A DNA stretch of 64,000 nucleotides from Leucocoprinus leucothites (taxonomy: Eukaryota > Basidiomycota > Agaricomycetes > Agaricales > Agaricaceae): the NCBI GenBank assembly GCA_013368445.1, contig JAACJO010000004.1, positions 1,612,001 through 1,676,000 on the forward strand, in the 5' to 3' direction. Under the pieces are notes generated by a model that was given only the letters and a program-made list of their open reading frames with translations, did no database searches and was not told where the DNA came from. Both the position numbers and the translations under genes were made by a program. Positions 11,229-21,916 of this stretch are shown piece by piece. Each line of letters opens with the position of its first letter. Within the stretch, counting starts at the first letter, position 1.

Positions 11229-13829
11229 ATGTCGTCGCTATTCAAAAATCTTCGAATTCACCAAATATTTGGTGCCAACACCGATGTCGGAAAGACCATT
11301 TTTACAACAGCGCTTGTAAGCGCGTCAGCTGCCCGGAATCACCCCGTTTTTTATCTCAAACCTGTGAGCACAGGTCCACCTCAAGAAGCTGACGACGGGT
11401 AAGTGCCCCAGCGTGTCTATCCTCGTAGGGATTTTGATGATCGCAAAAGACATATTAAGCGGTACGCGAAATCGAACCTCGTCCACACAGACTGTCTTTT
11501 TCGCTATGATGAACCCGTGAGTCCACATCTTGCCGCAAAGCTGAAAGCAAGGGAAGGAAACTCTATCGAGGTATGTTGGACTGCTTTGAACGGATTCTGG
11601 ATACTCAAGTAACTGGTGCGCTTACTAGATTCCATCGGATCGTACAATCGTCAACTCGATTGCGAACCGCATCAGGCAATATGCAGGAAGACATCAACAA
11701 TGCGCACATGTATATATGGAGACGGCCGGAGGTGAGGAGGCATTGGCAGTACACTGGGCTGCACAAATTCAACATCCTGATAACTAACGGATCAGACCAG
11801 GCGTACACAGCCCATCTCTCTCTGGGACATCACAGGCAGACTGCTACAGGCCGTTGTTTCTGCCGACTGTTCTAATCGGGGACTCGAAGTTAGGAGGAAT
11901 ATCTTCGACTATCTCGTCATATGAGTCACTCCTCCTCCGAGGGTACATTGTTGACGCTGTCCTCCTCTTCCGCGATGAATATTATCGCAACTGGGAATAT
12001 CTAGAACAGTATTTCGCAGAAAAGGGCATCCATATCTCTACTGTTAATGCTCCACCACCTCGACTTCCTGATGTTTCCGCTGATCAAGCGTCTACCCAAG
12101 AATACTACGACCATCTGATAAAGAGCGCTTCGTCGGGTGGGATAAACGCAGTCCTCGACCATCTTGACCAATGCCATTCAAAGCGCATAGAAGAACTCGT
12201 GTCCATGCCCAAGCGTACCCTTGACACGATCTGGTGGCCTTTTGTCCAGCATGGCTTGTCGAAGTTGGAGAAGGATGTCACTGTTATTGACAGCGCCTAT
12301 TCGGATTTCTTCAGCGTCTACAAACACAAGAAGAACCAAGATCAGTCCCTCCTCACACCAGAATTCGACGGATCGGCATCATGGTGGACCCAGACAGTGG
12401 GCCATGCTCATCCTTCCCTTACTCTTGCCGCCGCAAGGGCAAGTGGCCGTTATGGGCATGTGATGTTCCCTCAAGCTACCCACCTTCCTGCCCTCAAACT
12501 AGCCGAGAGGCTCGTTCATAACGGACCTGGGAAGGGTTGGGCAACTCGCGCTTTCTATTCTGACAATGGATCAACTGGCATGGAGGTAGCAATAAAAATG
12601 GCCCTTCGCGCCTATTGTCGCAGGCATGATATAAGCGAGGGCGATAAAAAGCAGTTGGGTGTACTCGGGTTAAACGGGAGCTATCATGGTGATACCATCG
12701 GTGCCATGGATGCCTGTGCTGAAGGTGTATATTCTTGCGAGTGGCACGAGGCGAAAGGCTTTTGGTTTGATCCTCCTTCTATCGGTATTGCCAATGGAAG
12801 GCCTGGTATAACCTTGACACCAGCTTTGTCCGACTTAATTGGTGAAAAAGTCATCCCTGCCCCATCATTGTCCTGGATCTACGACGTGGAGTCACGACTC
12901 CAGACTCATTTAGCTGAGTCATATTACGCCTATGTCCAAGAAACACTCAAGCGCCTTGAAAATCAGGGCCAGAAACTTGGTACTCTGGTCCTCGAGCCCC
13001 TCGTCATGGGTGCCGGTGGCATGGTGTTCGTAGATCCTCTTTTCCAAAGGATCATGGTCGACGTCGTACGGGGTCGGACAGAAAATAAACAATCGTCGGA
13101 GTGGAGCGGCCTTCCCGTCATCTTTGACGAAGTGTTTGTTGGCTTGCACCGCTTGGGCATGGAAAGCACTGGACCATTACTTGGGGTGTACCCTGATGTT
13201 TCGGTGAATGCCAAAATTCTTACAGGAGGACTTGTCCCCTCTCCGTTACATTAGCTTCAGAGCCCATCTTTGAGGCGTTTTTGGGAGATAGTAAAGCATC
13301 CGCTCTCCTTCACGGACATTCTTATACCGCCCACGCCATTGGTTGCGAGGTTGCCAACGAAACTCTACAAATAATTGATACTCTGAAGGCAGGCCAGGAC
13401 TGGAAAGACGCACGAGCTAAGTGGGCGCAAGGTGAATCTCCGAAAGACGTTTGGAGTTTTTGGGATCCCAACTTCGTGCAAACAATTTCGCAATTGCCGG
13501 TTGTAGACGAAGTGATGGCCCTAGGATGCGTCCTGGCAATCAAATTGAACAGTGGCTCAGATACAGGTCAGTTCCAGTCCTTGAACCGTGAAGCCATTCT
13601 AATAATTCTGGTAGGTTATGTGTCAATGTCTGCGCAGGCCACCTTTGCACCTTTGCAGGATCATATCGCTGATACCAGTGAACTGTCAGCTGCCCCTGGT
13701 GGCGCCCCGTTTACAACCCACTATCGAACCCTTGGCAATGTTGCATATTTCATGACGAGCTTGAACACTTGCTCCTCCGTTGTGGGATCATTGGAGGACA
13801 AAATTTGGCACGTCTTGAGTAGGGCATGA
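11229..13829 (+). CDS. BIO3-BIO1: Bifunctional dethiobiotin synthetase / DAPA aminotransferase (BIO3-BIO1 fusion), with a frameshift
   Basis: Two steps of biotin synthesis in one polypeptide, as known from plants and many fungi. The N-terminal half is dethiobiotin synthetase: P-loop GANTDVGKT, the KPVSTGP motif, ETAGG (joined to VHSPSLSGT by an intron ending at 11800), and TVLIGDSKLGGI. The C-terminal half is a PLP class III aminotransferase: WWPFVQH, FYSDNGSTGMEVAIKMALRA, LNGSYHGDT, VIFDEVFVGLHRLG, and the likely PLP lysine in NAKILTGG. Introns fit near 11400-11450, 11571-11630, 11752-11800 and 13567-13614; the last is 48 nt and stop-free. At 13236-13239 the frame breaks: four C where the conserved GGLVPLSVTLAS needs five, giving TAG at 13252-13254. 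The correct frame resumes at EPIFEAFLGD and runs to 13829. No GT-AG intron repairs this. It is either a sequence error in a C run or a real inactivating change. Start MSSLFKNLRIHQIFG is at 11229. Confidence 0.88.
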
Positions 13830-14514
13830 AGTGATGATAATCTATGATATCTTGTCAAGTTAGAATTCCCAGGAGCACCTCACCTGAATAGAATCCTTAG
13901 ACCTTCGTTGTACGTGACCCGACTTAGTCGTTACAGGTTATCTACTGCGATCTGATGCTTGAGAGTCCGTGATTCATCGTAGACTCTAGCAGCAGTTCCT
14001 GTCTTATTATCTTATAACACGGCCCTCTGGATGGGAGGAGTTCGTTCCGTCCCACGATCCAGACAAGTCGCTGTTACCTCGCTTTTCACTGCAAACAACC
14101 TTGCATGATGCTTTTGGAGTAGAACAGCCTCGGAGCAGAATGGTCGCAGAGCGATCAGGAATGAGTATGCAACGGACGCACAAGTCAGCAAAAGAGTCCC
14201 CGAGCTACCCGAAAGTCAAGTGCTGACAATATCGTAGAGTCATACAGAGTCCGACAATAAACTTCCCCTCCCCTGTCCGACCAATGTCCAACCTAACTCC
14301 TCGTCTTGCCCTTAGTCACGGTCCTCAGGAAGGACTTGAGTGCCGCAGCTCTCATGGTGCGGGTGATATCGCTGAAAACAAAGAAGCGGTTCTCATTCCG
14401 GCCATTCGGCAAGTGCAAGAAGCCGAGAAGTGGTCAGATATCTCTCATCGCATTGGTATTTAAAGCCGATCAAAGCCGGCCACTTCACACAAGTGCAGGC
14501 AACTCAACGGTTGT
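13830..14514. other. Intergenic, biotin gene to FAD oxidoreductase
   Basis: About 690 bases with no coding signal. It contains the promoter of the FAD oxidoreductase gene at its right end. Confidence 0.5.
14457..14464 (+). promoter_or_regulatory. TATA-like box of the FAD oxidoreductase gene
   Basis: TATTTAAA lies 57 bases before the start codon at 14521, a usual spacing for a fungal TATA-type promoter. Confidence 0.45.
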
Positions 14515-14520
14515 ATGGCT

Positions 14521-16581
14521 ATGAAGCTTTCCCTCGCTTCCAGTCTATTGGCCGCCCAGATATGTCTGGGTGCTAATCCCTCACTATCTCGATGCAAAAC
14601 TATGCCTGGTGATCCTTCCTGGCCTGATGCCGCAGCATGGAGTCACTTCAATGTTTCCGTAAACGGACGCCTTATCCGTACTATCCCTATTGCCTCACCA
14701 TGCCATAGCCCACACTATAATGCTGAGAAATGCAAGGTGGTAAAGGATCAATGGCATCATCCTCCGTTTCAGTGAGTTGACCATCTTCTGACCACGGACG
14801 GTGCTTATCGTGGTTCTATCAGCGAGCATATGCTTCATCCATCATGGCACCTGTGTTTCTCAACAAGAGCTGCGATCCGTTCACCAATGTGGACGATCGA
14901 TGCATCATTGGTACATATGTCGAATACTCGGTCGACCTGGCTTCCCCTGGCCATGTTATCAACACACTCAAATTTGCTAAAGAGCATAATATTCGATTCG
15001 TAGTCAAGAACACCGGTCATGAGCGAGTCTCCCATTTTGGTTCAGAAAGCCATGGTTAACACTTCAGCTTTCTTAGCTACATGGGTAAATCAACCGGGGC
15101 TGGAGGCCTGGCAGTCTGGATGCACCATCTCACAGATAGGGAATGGATACCCAAATACGACGGTTCAGGTTCCACATATAAAGGGCCTGCAGTAAAAGTG
15201 TATGCCGGAGTCACTGTTGATGACCTTCAAAGGGACGCAGAAGCTAGAGGACAAGTCATAGTTGCCGGCCAATGCCCTGTGAGTACACTTGCTGGATCCA
15301 TTACTTTGAGGGACTTATGAATAGCAAGACTGTTGGTTATGCAGGAGGATACATCCAGGGTGGCGGTCACTCTGTGCTAGGTTCTCTCCACGGGATGGCT
15401 GCGGATCAGACCTTAGAGTTTGAGGTCATCACTACAGACGGTAAATTTGTTCGAGCTTCTCCTTCAGAGAACGCAGAGCTATTCTGGGCTCTGAGTGGCG
15501 GAGTAAGTTGATGGCGAACTTTCAACGAGACTGAGGGATTTACACTGCCTGTACAGGGTGGGGGAACCTACGGGATCGTCTGGTCCGTCACTGTTAAGAC
15601 CTACGCTGATATGCCGGTTACGACTGTTCATGTGGCCTATCAGCCTCCCTCCTCAAGCCAGTCAGCTCTGGATACCCATTGGAAAAGTATTGGTTCTTAT
15701 CTCACAGAGTCCCAGAAGTACCTGGATGCAGGTGCTTATTACGTCAATGCTTTTGACAATACGCTCTTCCGCGTCGTTCTCCTTTTTCCAAAGAAAACGC
15801 CTAAAGAGGTTACGGATCTCACCCAACCGTGGTTTAATACACTGAAGGCATTGAACATCACTCCGTCAACATTCGAAATCGTTCGGCGTCCAACCGTTCG
15901 CAACGCAACTACCCTCGTTAGTGATGCATTGGGCGGAGAAATTCTGACGGCAACCGACCTGTACGGAGCGCGAATTCTGCCAAAGAGGCTCTGGGAAACC
16001 AGTCAGGGCCTTCCTGCTCTGTTCAAAACTCTGCGAGGGATCGCCGATGATAATGGGCATATCACTGATGTTGGCATTAATCCAACAGATGAAGTTTCGG
16101 GCAATCCAAACAATGCTGTCCTCCCTGCTTTCAGATCGATGCACAGCATGTGTCTTGTCCTTTGGTACAGCAGTTTCCACTCTCGTGTTTTTATAACAGA
16201 CACTGATACAATATGTTCAAGGCATTGGAACGATACTGCGAGCTGGGAAGAGCAGTTTTCAGGGACTCGATCAGTTACTAGCTTGACCAGCAGACTCGCT
16301 GAGATTGCTCCTGAAACTGGGGCATATCTAAACGAGGTAACCTGGCTACCCCACTTTCAAATTATCAAATTGAACCCAGCCCACAGGCTGATCCATTTAA
16401 TCCAAACTGGAAGCAAGATTATTATGGGAAGAACTATGACAGGTTGTTAAGCATTAAAAATATTTGGGACCCGGATCAGATGCTGTATGGAACTACAGCT
16501 GTCGGGGGAGATCGCTGGGTGACAGTTGAGGGAGGACGTCTTTGTCCCAGTGCATGTAAGCCACATGTTCCCGTAAAGTAG
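14521..16581 (+). CDS. Secreted FAD-linked oxidoreductase, berberine-bridge-enzyme type; possibly damaged
   Basis: Flavoenzyme of the FAD_binding_4/BBE family. It opens with a signal peptide ([17 protein letters not shown]) and the family's [11 protein letters not shown] start. A later ATG (14521) is preferred over 14515. The FAD domain shows [20 protein letters not shown] and GQCPTVGYAGG; the His and Cys there are the usual two covalent flavin attachment points. The C-terminus has GAYLNE, an intron ending at cccacag, then [14 protein letters not shown] and [16 protein letters not shown], the BBE domain, to TAG at 16579-16581. Two doubtful points: the first intron (14772-14822) joins exons out of phase by one base, and the intron at 15023-15067 has a GC donor. 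The region 16130-16225 also aligns poorly with the family and may contain an intron or indel. Substrate unknown; relatives oxidise alkaloids or carbohydrates. Confidence 0.78.
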
Positions 16582-16641
16582 TCCGTGTTTTCTTATTTTA
16601 TTGGTTGGAAGGAATCGCCCCTAAAGTAACGAAGAAAATAA

Positions 16642-19600
16642 CTAGCTGCGCCAATATTGGGCAAGATCATGAATCCTATCGAGCACGACAGTAAGATAGG
16701 ATGTTTCGTTAAGCAAAGCCTCAAAATGTTTGATAGCATCTTCTTCTGTGAGGTCAAGCCTGAACTTTTCTTGAATCTGTTCATGAACGTCACGATGTTT
16801 GATGTCGGGGATGTTTGCATCTACCATGAGTGCGACCAGATTCAAGATAAGATTGGCACTCTTGCGAAGGATTGTAAAAGCCGTAAAGCAGAAGTTCTTG
16901 AAGCGAGCATAATGCGGAGATTGTGCACCACCCATACCGTCGACCATTTCCTTGCAAACCTTAACTGGAGGCGGAAAAGGTTTCGGGTCTCGACCCAAGA
17001 TGTAGCCAAAATCAACTTAATGAGTGTCCATTAGTAACTACCAGCTGCTCATGATAACAAAACTCACCATGAAAGAAGTGTCCATCTGGAGCCACAAGCA
17101 GATTATCAAGGTGTCGGTCCCCTACACCAAGCAGATACGTCACAACACAGTATCCCGCTACAGGGAATTAACAAGGTGCCACTTTTTCTGAGTATATGTA
17201 CTTACCACAGCTTCGAACGAAGGTATCAATCACACTTGGCTCAACGCCGGAGGTCCCAACGCTGCCCTCGTCTGGATTATGCACTCGCAGGTAGTTAAGT
17301 AGGTTTCCATGCTCGCTAACGATGGCCGCAATCGTCTTGCTCGGCACAAACTGTGCCATACCCTGCAGGGGACCGGTAGCCAGAACGGGATAGGGACTCA
17401 GTTTGAGATCTAGATTCTCTTTGCGCAATAGTCGGTCCATAAGAGTAATGAGCTGGATCACAAGTTGATCTTGGCGCATATCGTCTCCATCTTTAAAGAT
17501 GACCGGAAACTCAGATCCATCCGAGCATTGAAAGTACAGAAGAAGCGGGAAGAGGTTAGACTTGAAGACTGACGATTTTTCGGGTATAACCCCCGTTACT
17601 TCGATTCCGGCGTTGAGGGGGTGTGGAAGCGGCGCCATCGAGGACAGGTTACTGCGTGAATCGGCGAGGAGGGAACGGAGTCGCTCAATCTTCTTCGGCC
17701 GGGGATCCTTCGAGGTTCGCAATTCCCGAGCTCGCTTTGCCAAAGTCTCCACTAGAAGTCCTTGCCTCCTCATTAGCTCACGCCGCTCCGAGCCTCCTTC
17801 TGACTGGGGTTATTATCAGCAAACACTTGGCGGAACTGTAAAATCTAAAATGAAAGCACCTCCAGAATCTTGTTCATGAATTTGAATACGACGCGGCCGT
17901 ACATCTTAGCCATGACTTTGTCCTCAAGAGCCACCTCTACCATTAAATACCAGTAGAGACGATTTCCCAAGATCGGGTTTTGAACACCTCTTCCGATGAG
18001 GAAGTCTGTTAAACCACTATCCTCATATGATATAGCGTTCGTAGCTGAGCGAGAAGATCTCTGATCGCTTGCAGCACTCTCGAATTTGAGCGCTTGTACA
18101 AGTTGCAAGAGATAGAGCATAAGTTCCTTTGACAAGCATAAATGTCTCGAAGCCCACTGACTACTGGAAAACTTACATCATCATCTGCACGACTTAGTTG
18201 CTTGACAGCGAACGCTCGCACCCGAGAGTCCACCGTACTGGGCCCGAGAAGTTCAAGTGCATCGTCTGTATCAATCTCGGTCCACATAGGAAGTAGCTCC
18301 TCCACTGCCTGTTTTACTTCAAATGAGTCTCTCCATGTGACAGCCTTGAGGAATTTGGTGAGGCCGCGTTTGTCACGGGCAAGATAAAAGCGGAATTTCC
18401 AGATGAGATCCTTCTCTTCGGAGGAAAGTTGTTGGCTCGGAGAATAATTGAGAATGACCTGAAATGCGGTTATTAGCTCTTCTGAGACCGCGCCATGGAC
18501 ATCTGCCTACCCCAAGTTCATCCCTTATCTTCGCGTTTGGTTTTAGTTCTCGGTCGTATGGACTGCTGCGGTGACTGCGGACGAGGCGCCTATGTTTATC
18601 TTCCACTGGGTTGTCGTGTACAATATCAGGATCGATGACGTTCCACAGTGCAAGATCGTTGCTAAGATTGGGTAGGAGGTTTGTGGCCATCGGTTGAGGT
18701 GGGGCTATGGTTGTATGAGTAGCGGCTGTGATGGGATGGTTGCTAGTCTCCTGAAGACTTATTAGAATAATAGGCTTGGGAATAGTGAAAATATTACATG
18801 CAACTCACAGGTTCACTGAAGATTACTGGAAAATCAAAACGAGGCAAGTCAATATATAGGAAGAGGTTTTCCGATTTTTCTGTCTCAGCCTGTTGACAAG
18901 CGTAAGCAAAGGAATGAAGCGGATATAAACTCGCATACAGAATGTATCTCTTCCATCTTCCTGAACGTCAGTTTATCTAGCCAATCTGACTTTAGGATAT
19001 CCCCGCGTTCGTATTTCTTGACGAGCTAAGGAATGGATGTGAAAGGATCTCGATTAAGCAGAGCTAAGGTCGACATACCTTCTCGAGTCGGCCCATTTCA
19101 TCTTGTACTTCCATCTTGCTTGGTGTAGTCGTGTCAACACTCCCATCAGCTTCAACGTCAGGCCACAACAGCAATCTGTGTTTTCCGCGACGAAGAGTCC
19201 TGCCGGTCTGTGTTGGGTCAACGGAAACTATTGGAGGAAATAGCACGTACCATTTCTTCCCAAATAGCCTGAAAGTGGAGCCTCCGACAGGAACTGCAGA
19301 GCGAGGGCCACCAGTATCCCACACCGTGAACGTGATCTGTGAGCTCAGAGGAAGGTCGCAATATCGTATTGGAAGTGTTATCCACTCATTCCACCTAGAG
19401 AAAGGGTGTTATCTCTCTGTACTTGCTTTAATGAGTGTCATACTTGCGTGTACGAGTTCTTGAACGCTTTGAACGAAGTCCGAAACGGTATTGTCAAAGG
19501 TTTATTGTCTGCAATAAGCTGGCAAGTGACATATAGGTCCGAGAGGGAACTTCCAGATTCGTTTCAGATAGGGAAGAAGAGAGAGCAGAGGAATGACCGA

Positions 19601-19811
19601 CGGGGACTGTACTCCATGAAACTTGAGCTCTGGGTTGTCCAGAATTTCAGTAAATGAGCGCGGCTTTCTGCCACCCTCGAGCTGGGATCTGTCAGTCATT
19701 AACGAGCAGAATGTGAGGATTTGGGTGCATGTCATACATTCTAAGAGTCACCGGGAGCCTGATATCACAGAGTTTGGCAAAAGAAAAGTCGTCTCGGTTG
19801 TCTTTGTCCAT
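16642..19811 (-). CDS. VPS34: Class III phosphatidylinositol 3-kinase VPS34
   Basis: Makes PI3P on endosomes and autophagosomes, in complex with Vps15 and Vps30/Atg6. About 870 residues over roughly a dozen exons. In order: a C2 domain (19811 to about 19070; start [20 protein letters not shown], later [16 protein letters not shown] and FRLFGKKW), a linker, a helical PIK domain (about 18480-17860; [20 protein letters not shown]), and the kinase domain (about 17770-16642). Kinase motifs are [17 protein letters not shown], the catalytic loop GVGDRHLDN, and DFG in [17 protein letters not shown], the last two separated by an intron. The protein ends HDLAQYWRS, which keeps the C-terminal helix typical of Vps34. 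All key residues are present. Confidence 0.93.
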
Positions 19812-20075
19812 GATGTCAAGGAATATAAGAGTCCAGCATAGTATAGATACAAGATACTTATGAGAGACGTCACAGCCTGCCTTTGATGTGCTAACTACTT
19901 ATGTAATAGGCATGGGCGCTAATCCCAAGTTGTCCGACCCTCATCACCCAACGCTCATGAGCAAGACAGCTGAGCTGATCATATACAGAACCCTAGTAAA
20001 TGTCAAGACTATAGCGCCTGAATTTCTAAAAGGAAACCTTGAGCGAAGGCTTGGGAGATAACGATAGGCTGAGGC

Positions 20076-21384
20076 CTACTGGGGAGAGGCGATGTTAGTG
20101 CTCGAAGTAGACGGAGCCGCCGTAGACAGAGTTGAAACTGAACCAGCACTGGCATCGTTATTGCCGACTAATCCTTGTTGGTTGAAAGCCAATGTGGTGT
20201 TGCTTTGCAGAGCCCATCGCAAACCACCCAGCACATGAGATAAAAATAGGACATCCTTTGAAAATGAAATGTCAATGTTTAACGTCTAATGCTCAGTGTT
20301 TGCACGATGCAACCAACCTGCCATGTTTCATTCAGATGACCGAGACTGGTATAGAAGCTGCGACCAGCTGTATGCTCCTGTTCGGCACCGGCACCAAGTT
20401 CTTGATACCATGCTTTCACGCCCAGTTTCAGTGAGTGCCACACCACACAAGAACATCACTATACCAATAGGATGGGGGGTTCCCTGGTCAAATTTTCGGG
20501 TACCATCATCTGGACAGTAGCTAGGTAAAATAAACATGGCGAGGGATATCGTCCTCACCAACGTAGCTGGATTCATTTGCAGCAAGTACAACGATAGCCC
20601 CAAGAGAACGAGGATCAGACTTGAAGTTATACCTAACAGCCACTCAGGATGCCACGACGAGCGAAACTGGATTAGTAGTTACTCACATTTCATCCACTAC
20701 TTTCCATGCAGAAGGAATGGCCGCGGTGCTCGGGTGGCTGGGGCCGATGACATCAACGGTCTAGAGTGGGGAGTTCGAGGGCGAGGAGTTGTATATTCCA
20801 AAAGCACGTACAGCATTTTGCAATTCTGGATGATAATCGAAATAGGCTCCTTCTCGAGGTTAGACTAACTGATTCACAGATATAATTTTGCCGACTTACC
20901 AACCTCCCTTCCATAGAATGCTGTAGTCTGGAGACAATCGCTAGCAGAGTGAACCGCAACAAAGTTTCCACCTTTATTCAAGTAGCTCTGGAGCGCGGTC
21001 TTTCCTGAATCGTCCAAGACTGATAGTCTCTGAGCACGAGGAAAGGGTCAAACAGAGCATGTATACATACCTTCTCCTGTGTTACTCAAAAAGAAAAGTG
21101 CATCATACTTCTGCAAATTCTCGTCCGTGAATTTGGTTTGGTCTTCAGTCTGATCAAAAATGACGCCAAGGGTTGTAGAGTGCGACTTCAGGGCCTCAAT
21201 AGCCGTAGGTATGGAGTCGTGTCGAAACCCGACCGTTCTTGAGAATATGAGAACGCGAGCGGGTGAGCTCTCCGCAAAGGCGATATCGAATGTTAAGAGA
21301 CAGGCGAAGAGACCTAACTTCGACCTTAGCCTAGACAAAAATGCAATAAATACGAGGAGTAGTCAACTATTCAGGGGCTTACAT
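20076..21384 (-). CDS. Secreted ThuA-like domain protein
   Basis: The core reads as a ThuA-like (class I glutaminase-like) fold: RVLIFSRTVGFRHDSIPTAI, LQKYDALFFLSNTGE, GGNFVAVHSASDC, and GRSFYTSLGHLNETWQ followed across an intron by DVLFLSHVLGGLRWAL. A signal peptide precedes it (MLRSKLGLFACLLTFDIAFA). The start codon is not contiguous: the exon ending at 21383 supplies AT and the exon starting at 21330 supplies G, across a 52-nt intron (21331-21382, GTAAGC...CTAG). Unspliced, that ATG would be followed at once by TAA. The tail is Ser/Thr-rich (ASAGSVSTLSTAAPSTSS) without a hydrophobic GPI signal, ending IASPQ and TAG at 20076-20078. ThuA proteins are linked to sugar metabolism; the function of secreted fungal members is not established. 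Confidence 0.8.
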
Positions 21385-21916
21385 GTTCGGTAGGTTTCTG
21401 AGTATTGGATTGTCAGGTTCGCTTAGCCAAGCTTAGGCTTGAAGCCCCACAGGCTGTGACTTTTCGGTATTCTGTTTTCCCAATGTCATGATATCATTCC
21501 AAATGGGGTATATGGACTACATACCTCAGTCTAAAAAAAGTCGACAAATGCGCGACCAATGATACATTTGATCATCATCACTATTTTAGAAGATATTCCT
21601 ACATTCAGGCTCAGTTGACGAGACTCGCAAGTATGATCTTGACTGCTGTTTTCAAATTCTGGGGACTGACATTCAGGGTTCTTGAGTAACAACTCAAATT
21701 GACACAAAGCTTAATCGTCAGCAAAGGCTAGCAGCAGCCCCTACGGTGAGGTGGTGTTTCATTATATCGTGCGGTACATATTAGATTACTGGGTAATTCG
21801 TAAGAGTGGAGATAGATGGGCCAGGGAGAAGCACACACAGGAAATACAAGGTAGTGTAAGGTTGAAAGGCGGAGTGGAACCTGGTCGGCGTGGTCTAAAA
21901 GTAAAACAAAAGTTGA
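21385..21916. other. Intergenic between ThuA-like gene and DnaJ gene
   Basis: 532 bases. It should contain the ThuA-like gene's promoter (right of 21385 on the minus strand) and the DnaJ gene's 3' end. No supported ORF. Confidence 0.45.

Noticed and set aside
16130..16225. Clear frameshift in the FAD oxidoreductase near GGTACAGCAG
   Set aside because: An intron from 16149 (GTGTCT) to the acceptor before CATTGGAACG can also be drawn and keeps the frame, so a frameshift is not proven there.
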